A DNA stretch of 64,000 nucleotides, taken from contig JAHGAU010000005.1 in assembly GCA_019925105.1 (NCBI GenBank), forward strand, positions 558,001 to 622,000, given 5' to 3'. The position numbers were made by a program, and so were the translations under genes. Position 1 is the first letter of the stretch; each line of letters opens with the position of its first letter. Of the stretch, positions 23,152 through 34,211 are shown one piece after another. The DNA is from Niebla homalea (lineage: Eukaryota > Ascomycota > Lecanoromycetes > Lecanorales > Ramalinaceae). Below the pieces are notes generated by a model. That model made no database searches. It worked only from the letters and a program-made list of their open reading frames with translations, and was not told where the DNA came from.

Positions 23152-24246
23152 ATGAAGATGATGTTTCCATCCGCAAACCTCCTTCTTCTTCTCCCCCTCG
23201 TCTCCATCCTCACTTGCGCCCTCACAGCACCGGTTCCTGCCCCCTCCACTAACGTCGCAACCACGCGGGACATCTACCAATACGCAAACAAAGGCACCTG
23301 GGTCGAAAACCTTGCTGTCCGCTTCAATGGCCAAATCATCATCACCCGCCTCGACGTCCCGCAGATCTTCCAGGTCAACCCCTTCACTCCCGGCGAAGCC
23401 CCAACCTTGATCGCCGAGTTCCCAGGCTATCTGAGTACCATTGGCATTGCCGAAGTGTCGCCCGACATCTTCGCGGTCGCGATGGGTAATTATTCTGTAG
23501 CCACCAAGACCAACACGCCCAAAAGCTACGCGGTCTGGACAGTTGACATGAGCCGCTTCAACGACCAGCCGGGCTCCGCAAAGACCAGCAAGATTACCGA
23601 CATTCCCGAAGCCATCCTGCTCAATGGCGTGACCTTGCTCGACGGATGGGATGGTACCGTTCTGGTCGCCGATAGCGGTCTTGGCGTGGTATACAGAGTG
23701 GACACCAACGCCGGCACCTATGAGATTGTGCAGGATGACGCGTCCCTGAAAGCGACAGGCCGAGGCGTCAATGGCATCCGGGTCCGTAATGGCAATCTCC
23801 TCTTCACCAACGGTGGCAAGAACACCTTCACCAAGGTCCCCATCAACCGAGATGGCACTGCCGCGGGGGCCTACAAGACCATTGCGACCAACGCCGTCGG
23901 CAGCTTCGACGACTTCGCTCTCGACATCTTGGGGGATGCCTTTGCTGCGCAGGGAGGGGGAGGGAACCAGATCGTCAAGATCTCGAGCGGAGGGGTAGAG
24001 ACCGAGGTGGCGGGGAATCTCAATTCGACTGCCATTGCGGGACCGACGTCTGCGAAGTTTGGGCGGACGTTGAGGGATTTTGCGACGCTGTACGTGACCA
24101 CGAACGGAGGGTTGACAGGACCGGTAGACGGCACGATTGTGGAGGGGGCAAGATCGTGGCTGTTGATGTGCCAATATTGTAGACAAGCGACCGTAGCAGC
24201 TGTGCGTGCCGGGGGGGGAAAGGAAGGCATTTGGCAGATGCATTGA
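23152..24246 (+). CDS. Secreted six-bladed beta-propeller (SMP-30/gluconolactonase-like) protein, 3' end probably frameshifted
   Basis: Single exon, 364 aa as read. The start at 23152 (MKMMFPSANL) begins a clear signal peptide with a LLLLLPLVSILTCAL core; an upstream ATG at 23086 would bury it. The mature part has repeated blade-like segments (WVENLAVRFNGQIIITRLD, LLNGVTLLDGWDGTVLVADS, GVNGIRVRNGNLLFTN) typical of fungal TolB/SMP-30-like propellers; the substrate is unknown. The family usually ends soon after a VNGTIVEGGKVVAVD-like segment. Here the frame shifts at a run of five G (24144-24148), replacing that ending with an unrelated Cys-rich tail. One more G would restore a GKIVAVD ending and a stop at 24180-24182. 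This could be an assembly error or a real mutation. Confidence 0.8.
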   Translation: MKMMFPSANLLLLLPLVSILTCALTAPVPAPSTNVATTRDIYQYANKGTWVENLAVRFNGQIIITRLDVPQIFQVNPFTPGEAPTLIAEFPGYLSTIGIAEVSPDIFAVAMGNYSVATKTNTPKSYAVWTVDMSRFNDQPGSAKTSKITDIPEAILLNGVTLLDGWDGTVLVADSGLGVVYRVDTNAGTYEIVQDDASLKATGRGVNGIRVRNGNLLFTNGGKNTFTKVPINRDGTAAGAYKTIATNAVGSFDDFALDILGDAFAAQGGGGNQIVKISSGGVETEVAGNLNSTAIAGPTSAKFGRTLRDFATLYVTTNGGLTGPVDGTIVEGARSWLLMCQYCRQATVAAVRAGGGKEGIWQMH

Positions 24247-24267
24247 ACATGCATTACTCCACGCCTT

Positions 24268-24783
24268 TCAAACCAATTTGCCATCCTTCCTCTCCACCTC
24301 CTTCCTCCTCCCGTTCCACTCATAATCCACCTTCCACCGCGCCCTCTCCCAAAACATCCGCAACACCTCCAGATTCCCCACCTCCTCCCTCTTCACCCCC
24401 CTGCCGAACCTCTCCCTCCCACTGCCCCACCACCCATCCTCAAACCCTCCACCACTCCCGTTGTTCTCCTCATCAACAACCCCTCCTTCCCCTCCACCAC
24501 CACCACTCTCCCCCCCTCCTCCTCCTTCCGCCACCACCACCCTCGGCCGATACATCTCCAACTTGCTCTTCCGCACCCTCCGCCTCGTCTCCTCCCTCTC
24601 CACCTCCATCCTCTCGCTCTGCTGCGGCGACACCACCATGGAGGCCGACGGCAGGCCCGACCGCTTCTCCGTCTCCTCCTTGCGGATCCGGAGCAGCGCC
24701 GCCGAGCAGCCGATGAAGATGGCGAAGAGCGGGTCCGCGTGCCGGGAGATGATGTAGCGTGGGATCGTTGGTGGAGCGGCCAT
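24268..24783 (-). CDS. NCE101-type small membrane protein with a long charged, Gly-rich tail
   Basis: Single exon, 171 aa. Residues 8-40 (RYIISRHADPLFAIFIGCSA then ALLRIRKEE) match the non-classical export protein 1 (Nce101) family: one hydrophobic span followed by a basic and acidic RKEE stretch. In yeast NCE101 was isolated in a screen for leaderless protein export and encodes only about 50 residues. Here the family core is followed by about 110 extra residues, first rich in Arg/Glu, then Gly/Glu, then Trp/Arg. The ATG at 24783 was chosen because the family core begins directly after it, while the longer upst­ream frame is low-complexity. The function remains inferred. Confidence 0.7.
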   Translation of the reverse strand: MAAPPTIPRYIISRHADPLFAIFIGCSAALLRIRKEETEKRSGLPSASMVVSPQQSERMEVEREETRRRVRKSKLEMYRPRVVVAEGGGGGESGGGGGEGGVVDEENNGSGGGFEDGWWGSGRERFGRGVKREEVGNLEVLRMFWERARWKVDYEWNGRRKEVERKDGKLV

Positions 24784-25528
24784 TTTTTTTACTTTATTAT
24801 GTTTTATTTTTATCTTTTTTTGGGGGGGGGGTCGGGTGTGGGTGGAGTGAGTGGATGGGTGGGAGAAAAGGGAGGGAAATAAGGGGGATGGTGTGTTAAG
24901 CTGGAGGAGAGGAGCGCCGGGGGCTTTATGGCGGGGGTGGAGGGAGGGCGATGATGAGGGTTGTGGTCTGGATGATGAGAGGGGTTCGGTGCAGATAGGG
25001 AGGCTAGGCTGGGATGGGGGACAGGGTGTCAATTGGATTCCCGTAAAAACGAGGTGTGGTTTGGATGAATTATTAAGGCTTCATTCGGAAGTGGGATCAG
25101 TGGTCGAGATCTCGGGTGGCAATAATAATAGCTTGGGAAGGCGCCATGATGATGTTATGTTGGTGGCCGCTAGTTCGGCGTTTCATCGGCCTCCCCCTTC
25201 TTTGGGGTATGAGGCTCCATCAAGATAGATAGATACCTACTACATGATGCCAATACATTATGGTCATGGCGCAGGTATGTTCAGTGGAGTCAGTCGAAAG
25301 CCTTGTGTAAGGACAGATGGGTGGAGCGCAAAAGCGATGGGAGTGACGAAACTTCACGCAGTTCTGGCGTGGTTTTGGTACATTTAGAAAAACGTCTGAA
25401 ATTGGGAAGATTCGTTGAGACAATGGTCATCACAACTATCAGGGCGAAGATTCGTTATGATCACAGCTTTGAGGGTGCCAGGGTGGAGATCGGTTGTCGA
25501 TGACCTGGAAATCGAGCGTCCTTATTGG
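24784..25528. other. Intergenic region between the NCE101-like and ankyrin genes
   Basis: The start is a T-rich/G-rich stretch (an A8 run precedes the NCE101-like ATG on the minus strand), then unassigned sequence. It should hold the promoter of the NCE101-like gene and the 3' UTR of the ankyrin gene, both leftward. No gene is seen. Confidence 0.55.
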
Positions 25529-28387
25529 TCATGAAGATTTCTCGAGGTATTCCTGAGCATCTTGAAAGATATCATATTCGTCTTCTTCGACTTCTGGTGC
25601 TGGCATTCCTTCGTCGCAGGACCTCTGACATTCCTCTTCGCAGACTCTGACCAACACCTCAAAGGTATCCTTGAGGTCCTGCTTTTGGCGTTCCAAGGGT
25701 CCCAGGGAGTTGCCATATAATCTTTCGTTCATCTGATCGCCTGCCGTTCTTCCTTTCGAATCTCTCAGCATGACATCGATCGCGGGCCTCGCCCTCATGA
25801 TCAATTCCATCATTCGCAAGTCTCCGTACATCGCGGTACAGGCCAAGTACGACCTGTTGAACGGACAAGATACACTCAAGTTGCAACCGTGTTCAATGAG
25901 CTCCTCCACCACGAGATGGTTCTTCAGCGAGATGGCTACCGATATTGGGGTTGAGCAGTTCCATGACGAGATGTCAGTAGAGGCTCCGCACTGCAGGAGG
26001 TACTTTAGGCTTTCCATACGGCCGGTCAGGGCGGCGAGGTAAAGCGGCGTGAATCTTTGGCGTCGGCTGGCCTCGATCAAGACACCGTGTGCGACACGAG
26101 TCTTGGCAACGGCAATATTGTCTACCAACTTATTGCCCGCCATGGCCGGAGTGACGAGGGAGTAGCTGGTATGGTTGATATCGGCTCCTGCAGAAATGAG
26201 CAGCTGTAGGCAATCTGTCGAGCCGCCGCAGGTGGCGTAAATGAGGATGGAATTCCCGTTCAGACACAGGACTTGAGGGTTCGCGCCAAATCGGAGGAGG
26301 GTAGAGACTGAGGAGCTGTCGCCGCGCCATGCTGCCCACATTAGTGCCGTCCGGCCTGCGGAATCGACAGCATCGATCTCCGCCGTGGACACCTTTAGGT
26401 AAGTTTCCAAATCCAGAGAAGAGTAACCAAGTACGATGAGATGGATGTATCTCAAGTTCCAGTGCTCACAAATGTCATATTTCTCAAACAGTGGCAGCAA
26501 ATCCTTCATCCGGTTTTCCTCAGTGGCGGCCGTGAAAAAGTTTTCGTAGTATGTATCAAGTGGCGTTCTGCATCAAATCAGTCGAGTCTCTTGGCTTCTG
26601 CTTTGGCAGAGGGCGGCTGGAACACTAACTTCCTATTGCAATCCTGTGTATGCATGTCAGCTCCTTGCTGGACTAGGAAGACAACAAGGTCAATCTGTCT
26701 GAACTGAAGTTCAACCTGCAAGTATTGTTAGCCTTCGGTGGCTCCGTGAGGAACGTAGACGTACGTGTAGCGGAGACTTGTTTGCGATGCAGTCAATACC
26801 GTTCAGCAGTGCTGCATCAGAGGCCAATAAAGCCTGAATTCCGGTAATTCTGCCAAGAGAGCTCAGCACAAGCATTGGTGCAGTCGCTTCAGTGACGATG
26901 GAATACTTCAAGGAGCACGTTAAGGCGCTTTCAGTCTTTGTGAAAGTCGACGCAAGTATGCGTAAAGCGAACCAGATTGGGAACAAATATGCGATCCTGA
27001 GACGCATATGTTTTGTCCCGTTCCTGCAGTTCGAGCGGTCGCATGTCCTAGAGCTCAAGACCGGAAAGCCAATATATCCAATGAAAAGTCGTCCGAACAA
27101 ACCGCTTAGACAAGCTGGGGTGGCTACATTCGTCGTCTGATGGCACCGACATAGGCAGCACCTGTCACATGAGGTATTTGGAAGAAAGGAAGTCTCAACC
27201 TGTACATGGGAACAATCCGAAATCCTTTTGTGACTTGTAGCAAGGCGCTGCTGAAATTCGGTTACTTGACTTCGCTCACTCAGAGGTGCTGTCGGACCCA
27301 TTCCAGATTCGGCATTCATATCTGAGGGTCTGGAAGAGGTACGGTACTTTTCTGGATGCAGAGCTGGAAAGCCTATATCAGTAGATATCGCCGTTCGGCC
27401 CCCGTCCTTGGTGTCAGTCTGAGTCTGTCCATCACATGCCACCCGATTTTGGTCAAGATTGACGAGGCTCATTTGGCAGAGCTCGAGCTTCAACCGTGAC
27501 ATGTCAGCACTGCATTCCCAAATATTAGCTGTCTTTTGCTTTCTCAGGTAGACATCAGACTTCAATCATGTTATGGCGTTACGAACCACGGCGCGCTCTC
27601 CAACTGAAATGATCATTGGCAAACTTGCTTCTTGGGCCAATAGGATCACTGAAAACAGAGCATTGACTTTCTTGAGTTTCTGAGATTGTGCGAGGAAAAT
27701 ACGCATGAGCCAGACCAGGGTCACATCAAATTGAAAGATATTACGCATGCTGGATGAGTTCGCTAAAGGGCAATGGAGCCTATCTGCATGGAGAAGGAGG
27801 GATGCTTGCATTACAAAGACATACAAAGTCAACGTATCAACAGCAACCAGCAGGCTGAGCTTGACGTCCCGGAGTTCATCCTTCAAGGACTGAAGTCTGC
27901 CGTGCTTCAGTATGAAGCTCGTGTGGGATGCCTTTGGCTTGCCGCCGGCACTTCGGGAGACCCTTTTTCTGACGAGCTCATTGTGCGCCAATCGATCAAG
28001 TTGTGCGATTGTCTTGCCCGCGCGCTCAACAATATGAGCTAAGCTACTACAGTCTTGAGACATCTCTGTTCGAGTCTGGACAGCTTCTGAGGCGTTGTGA
28101 AGAACAACCTGCAGATCTGAAACCTGAATGATGGGGTCAATGCTTTGCTCCAGAAAGGCTCTGGCGACACTCACTTCGTTCATCAAAGCAACGAGTTGGT
28201 CAGGAGCATGGCGAACATTAGATACGTGCTGTAATGTGCGAGTTGCTGTGGTAGCCGCCCCTGAATTGACTTTTGTTAGTGATATCTACTCTAGAGATCT
28301 CGCTGGGATAGTATGAGAGGGAGCGACAGTGAGTAATCAATTACCTAGAACAGCGAGCAAAGAAGCCGCGACACTCAATGGCTCCAT
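25529..28387 (-). CDS. Ankyrin-repeat protein with fungal STAND-type N-terminal domain and Cys-rich middle, no NTPase
   Basis: Five exons: 28387-28345, 28260-27583, 27528-26765, 26715-26630 and 26567-25529, giving 869 aa. The N terminus MEPLSVAASLLAVLGA followed by ATRTLQHV and a helical block is typical of the N-terminal domain of fungal STAND/NLR-like proteins. A middle region has a tight Cys/His cluster (CDRCCLCRCH near residue 380) and hydrophobic stretches. The C-terminal third carries about five ankyrin repeats (DAVDSAGRTALMWAAWRGD, RFTPLYLAALTGRMESLKYL). No P-loop or NACHT signature lies between. All splice joins keep frame and recreate ankyrin motifs (LVQQGADMHTQD; TPLDTYYENF). A 75-bp in-frame segment in exon 2 might be another intron. 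A role in non-self recognition or signalling is only suggested by architecture. Confidence 0.8.
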
Positions 28388-28757
28388 TATCAATCAATTG
28401 TATGGCCAATCGAATCTTGGATGATTGAAATGAGATTTGAGAGAGAATCAACGGCTATTTGACAAATATGAGTATGCTTACACAATATTCTATGCACGGA
28501 TAAGTAATTGCTTTTAGGTCTACGCAGTATACCCTCTCGAAAAAAGCCGCAGTTTGTCAGCTCGACTTCTGTGATTGAAACATGTGGCAAAGCGCACGAA
28601 GATGTGACAAAGTAAGCATGCAGGAGCCGCAACCCTGCATGAAAACGCGAACTCTACGACGGAGCTAGCGTGGGGAAAGTCGAGAATTGGAACTTCAATA
28701 TTGTGGCAAGATTTCCGTGATGCACGCCTTGTTCATGCCACACTATCGCTGCTTTTT
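28388..28757. other. Intergenic region between the ankyrin and P450 genes
   Basis: This 370 bp should contain the promoter of the leftward ankyrin gene and the 3' end of the leftward P450. No coding sequence is recognised. Confidence 0.6.
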
Positions 28758-30590
28758 TCAGCCAAGTAGAACCTGGCAGCCATCCGCAGGTCTCAAGAAT
28801 ACCGTCAATTCTTGCTTTTCTTCACCAGTCTGATCCACGGGATGACCAGATGGCAGCCTCATTTCTGTGAACAGTGACAGAAGGCGGATGATGACATATG
28901 AGGCCTCAATGAGGGCAAAATCTTTGCCGAGACAGATTCTACTGCCTCCATGAAAGGGAAGATAGGAATATCCGAGATTCGCGAATTGAGGATCTTCCCA
29001 TCTCTCGGGGCGATACTCGTCGGCATCTTCACCATAAAGATCTTTGCGACGGTGCAGATAATACGAGGGAAGGCCGACACCAATTCCACGACGAACGATG
29101 ATGGGGGATTGGCCATCAGGTCCACCTCCGCGAGGAAGCCATGTGGTCTTCCCAGCGAACCTAACATTGATCGGAATAGGGGGATAAAGCCGCAGGGCTA
29201 GACAGAAAGTGGATGACACATTAGCAATCTAGAGCAGTGATATTAGCAATCTCAGGCTCCCTACTTTCATTGAGGATGCACCTCAAATATTTTAGTCGTT
29301 GAATGTGGGTTCTGGTGATCGGCTCCTTATCACTGATCACAGAATTGATCTCGTTACGAAGCCTTTGGAGAACCTTTGGGTGGCGAACGAGGAGGAAGCT
29401 GAATTTAATTAGTGTTCATGCCTCTTCAAGAAAGGCCATCTCTTAGGGCCATGAAAAAGACTCACACAGTCCATGACAGAAGGCACGCGGTCGTATCTCT
29501 TCCAGCCAAAAGCACATTGACTAATTGATCACGGACTAGCTGAGGATCTTGAATCTCGGTACATAAATCTTCCACAAAGGTATAAGAATCGACATCTTTG
29601 TGTGGCAGACTTTGTGCTCTGTCTTGCAATGCTCGTTTCACGAAGCCTTCCGCGTAGGTCTTGACATTCTTACATGCTGTCTGGTATCTTGAAGGATTGT
29701 ATAGCCAATAGAGGTCTACGAGCCGTGATCGCAGTGAGCTAATCTTTGAAGCATAATCGAAACTCTGAGCAAAGTTGAACTTTTCCAACTCATCAGAACT
29801 CCGTATAGGTCTTCCAAAAATGAGTGCTGTGGTAGTTGCAAGGGTAAATCGAAAGAAAAGTGGTTGCAAATCAACCATAGTATGGGCATTTGGGGAAAGA
29901 TGATTGGCAATGAAGTTTTCAAAAGGCTCTGCAAAGCCCTTGAGATCTTGATATTGGATTTTCGAGAAGGGCCGACGTAAAAGCTCCCGCGAGTGCTTCC
30001 ACGCGCTTCCGTCTTGGGTGAAAATGCCCTCGCCAATGAAGGGGAATAAAGCGCCACGCCTCGTGCCAAGGTTGTAATCTGAGTCAAAAGTCATCAGATG
30101 CTCAAGGAATTTGGGCACCTGGAAGAAGACGGCTCACCTTCGAAGCGTGTTGACATCACGACCTCGACATTCTCAGGGTCCAAGGTGGTATAGCCGACGG
30201 AGCCAAAGATACTGACCTCGAAATTTGGACCTAATCGGTCGAGAAATGGCTTTTGAAAAGCCAAAAGGTTCTTCTTGCTGTTGGCTTTGTACTGCGCAAA
30301 GAGCACGTCAAGTCCCCAGGGCCACTTGCAAGGATACTTTGCAGTCATGGGGAGACATCCATGTTGCCTTCCAAGAAGTAGATTGGCCTTGTCTATTCAG
30401 CGGCCATAGTATTCTGAACAAGCTCATTAAATTCCCCTACCTGTTCTTCTTTCCACCTCCAGAAAGAAGTTTGAGCACAAGAGACTAGGATGGCAAGGAG
30501 CAGACTGCAATAGAAGATGTATTTGACGTCGTAAAAGGACCTGCCGTACTCAATGGCTCCATACATATCCGTCGAAAGTAATGACTGCAT
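28758..30590 (-). CDS. Cytochrome P450, CYP52-like (fatty acid/alkane hydroxylase type)
   Basis: Five exons: 30590-30441, 30387-30138, 30078-29466, 29398-29265 and 29197-28758, giving 528 aa, the usual CYP52 length. An N-terminal membrane span (YIFYCSLLLAILVSC) anchors it in the ER. The substrate/redox regions include GDGIF-like GEGIFTQDGSAWKHSRELLRRPF. The I-helix is AGRDTTA, the helix-K ExxR is ETLRLYPP (restored only by splicing 29198-29264), PERW follows, and the haem-binding loop is FHGGSRICLG with Cys as the iron ligand. CYP52 enzymes omega-hydroxylate alkanes and fatty acids; the substrate here is inferred from family only. The loop has Ser where many P450s have Pro (GGSR versus GPR), a mild deviation. 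Its nearest neighbours give no pathway hint. Confidence 0.92.
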
Positions 30591-31100
30591 GGCTGATGTT
30601 TACATGACTCGATATCTAGTTGTATCGCCCATGATAGCTAGGCCTAATCTCGAAACATCCTAACGGAATTAGCGCCGCATGTTTCACATAACAAGTACTG
30701 CCTCGTCGCAAGTGACCCGCAATGAACTGGGGAGGGATATGCAAAAAGCTGGAACGGGACGCAGCTGACGCTCCTTGATCCTTCACCCTCAGCCTTTCAG
30801 TGGGTCAGTGCGCATTCTTTGATCCATGGCAGGCACTCGATATCTATGAACGGGTAACGAAGCATTTGATTCTCTTCATTGCTCCTCTCAAACAGACATG
30901 AACAGTCGCGCCTCGTTGAGCCATAGAAACGGAGGGCATATCGTGGTACTGGCATACTAGCAACTCCTACAAGTCATCTATTTGATGGGATAGTGTTGTC
31001 TCTTGTCATTGCAAGAGTGCCACTGTGACCTTTCCTACGCTCTCGCGTGCACAGCATACACTCATGCTCGAGGTCGGCGCATTCATAGACCGCGCGGAAA
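30591..31100. other. Intergenic region upstream of the CYP52-like gene
   Basis: It likely contains the P450 promoter (leftward). No gene or clear element was seen. Confidence 0.5.
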
Positions 31101-31116
31101 GAATGGATGAGAATTG

Positions 31117-31886
31117 TTGATTCTCGTTCTGCCCCTTGAGATCCGTCAAAAGATCTTCCAGTAAACCCTGAGCAATCATCCAGTCTGCCCAGTATGTATT
31201 CGGGGCCGCACCGGAGGCAGACTAGCAAATATTTTGGTGGGCTTGGTGAAGTGGGATGACTCTCAGTAAGACCATGTTGAGTCCATCACTCTGAGGACGT
31301 ATCCCATGGCCATACGCAACAACCTCGCTCTGCTTATGACTTGTCGGCAAACACACATAGAGATGATTGAGATTATTTACCGCCCACACACTTTCGACTT
31401 TGATCGCATTGCCAGTCTTTGAATTTTACGCAATGTATACGTCCCGACAGGTTGAAGCTCATACAATCCATCAGTCTTCAAGTCGGCATCTACGGTCCCT
31501 ATCCGAAGTCTGCCTACGGATGGAAAAGATGCGGCATCAGTCATCCCCTCCGCGATCAATGGCGGAAGACACGTAGAGCAATTGCAACGGAAATGACAGG
31601 TTTGAGACGCTTGTCCCTATTCCTGAAGGTGCACGACTCCGACCATGATCGTCCACGGGAGTTTTTTGCGACTGTACAGACAGAGCCGTGGTTCAAACCC
31701 TTGCTATCACTGCAGGGACTGAAGACTTTCAGTATTCAGATGATCCACACATACGGCCCTGTGTGCCCAGGATCTGATCCACCCGTTTGTGAACCATGTC
31801 CTGCCATTGAAGAGATACAGCAGGGGATCGAAATGGAGCTGAGAAGTGTCATGTGTCATCGAAATGCGGCCTCTGGTCGTCAGTGA
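31117..31886 (+). pseudogene. Broken 2EXR/F-box-like fungal gene
   Basis: Fragments of a common fungal family can be read in order on the plus strand: LILVLPLEIRQKIF at 31117-31158, LALLMTCRQTHIEMIEIIY and HTFDFDRIAS up to about 31416, then DRLKLIQSISLQ and FKPLLSLQGLKTFSI in a shifted frame ending at 31886. The first two can be joined by a possible intron (GTAAAC donor at 31161, acceptor near 31293). The last two are separated by a one-base shift at a T run (31418-31420), where an in-frame TGA appears. Upstream of 31117 the frame is closed by TGA at 31108-31110 and no in-frame start is visible. Two independent defects point to decay rather than an assembly slip. The family resembles proteins starting LPLEIRQ with an F-box-like fold; function unknown. 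Confidence 0.65.
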
Positions 31887-32268
31887 CCCGAACTCGAGGC
31901 TCTGGAACGGTACGAGAAATGACAGATGATGTATGCATGAAGTGATGAGAGACGCAAACACCAATATGTAATGACGGCTTCGTCGGTCCCTGAGGCGGCA
32001 GACTCTGGTATACGCTACATTGACAAGCCTAGCAATCGTTTCACTGCAAGATGGCGGTTTGAAGATTGTCAAAGGCAGTCCTGTATCCCACAACAAAAAT
32101 TCTGCATGGAGCAGCAAGAGATTCCAGTCTTTCGTATGTCATCGCAGACCAACTGCCTAACACGCCGTCACCTCCCACGAACGCCTTTAGAAACCCCCAT
32201 CCATCTTTCGTATAGCGTAGCTTTGCGCTTTCTCCCTTGTCTGAATTGTAGGATGTCTATGTCATTAT
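31887..32268. other. Intergenic region between the broken 2EXR gene and ATG8
   Basis: This is the 3' flank of ATG8 (leftward) and of the broken gene (rightward). Open frames on both strands overlap without family signal. Confidence 0.55.
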
Positions 32269-32826
<558 letters not shown>

Positions 32827-34211
32827 GGTGAGGGTTGTATTGGTATCCGTTATTGTAAGTGGTTCTTGTCAGGTCCTCTGTGTAACTTGGAATCAGTATG
32901 GCTGTAAGCTTTACTAAACCCCCATGACATCGCTGAGCCTATGAGAAATGTTTCGGAGGTCTTCTCACCGTGATATGAATGATGCTGGCTTTTTCCTGAA
33001 TGGATGTAGGTTGAAAGGTTGAAGAGGTGAAGCATAGGATAGGCAGAAATAGCTCAAATGTCACGCTAGTCTATATTCGGTTTGGTGTTGCCCACTTGCC
33101 CCACGCGGTACTCAATCTTGTGACTCCTTGTCCTATGGGATTCGACAACACAGCTGCTAAAAAGAAATCTTGTATTTGCCACGAGCAAGATCGAGTCACG
33201 CTTACAAAGACGTGATCACCCACTGTTGGAGGAAAGAGTCATGTGATGCCCTTCAGCCTCTTCAGGATATTTTGCCACACTAGGCATTCAATATGATCTC
33301 ATTGGGTTCCGTGCCTCTATCTATCTAATATATGAGGGCTTCTGCAACGTACTGATTATCGTAATAAACCTTCGACCTCTGGAAAGCAGCAAGAAATACC
33401 TCCGCTATGAGAAGGGCACCGAGCGCGAAAAGCACCATTGTCTTCGCATGGAGCGTTTGGACCTACACGCGCCGGACCCCTAAAATATCACGGCGAATCT
33501 TTTCGACCATTGGTCTTGTTCCACTTAGCCTGATACAAAATCAGTACATATCGCGATAATTTCAGACTTGCAATGTCTCCTACAGCATGTGGGATGCTAG
33601 GTGATAGCGTGATCTTTCACCTCGATAGGGGTGTCAAGTTCTAATACGAGGGTTTGAATGTACCTCTCAAACCTGCTGTTGGCGACCCGAGATGCGTTTC
33701 AATGATCTCAGCTCTTGCATAGAAGCAAATCGCGGTGAAGTGTGCTTCCGAAAGTATTGAACGGAGAGATTTGCATTGATGGCGGATTGTCGCTGAGGAT
33801 TGTCGCTGCATGGTACCGTCCGTCATTCAGCCGAATGGATGCTTTGACAGAGGACATACAAAACCCCCCTCTTTCCCTCTTCCTCTAAAAACACTACAAC
33901 TGCATTGCGAAACGTATCTCTGATGTTACACAAATTTGTTTCCTGCCGTGAATGAACCTGACAGTTGCCTGATACCGAAGTGCTGCCGCTCCTTCAATCA
34001 GAAGAACCTTGGCACCATGCTCGATACTGGGGTTACACAATGGCCATTGACTTCGTGTCGTTCTAACTTGTTGCAAGACACTATTCACATGCTCACTTCG
34101 TCCTACCCTTTGCTCAACCGCTTCAAGTTCATACACCCAGGGTTTTTCACCATCTCCCTACCGGACTGGAGCTTACATTTTCGAGATCTCTCCATCTCCA
34201 CATCAAGCATT
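32827..34211. other. Intergenic region between ATG8 and the J-domain gene
   Basis: This 1.38 kb lies between divergent genes and must contain both promoters. Open frames such as one near 33936-34211 are simply upstream extensions of the J-domain gene. No additional gene or repeat was recognised. Confidence 0.5.

Noticed and set aside
23026..24243. 405-codon minus-strand frame antisense to the beta-propeller gene
   Set aside because: The plus strand has a signal peptide and propeller repeats; the antisense frame has no recognisable domain.
24231..24757. Long Pro/Ser-rich open frames on the plus strand
   Set aside because: They are antisense shadows of the NCE101-like gene; the composition comes from Gly/Glu/Arg codons on the other strand.
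31680..31710. T-arm-like GGTTCAAACCC resembling a tRNA
   Set aside because: Flanking bases do not form a T stem, acceptor stem or anticodon arm, and it lies in the broken 2EXR gene.
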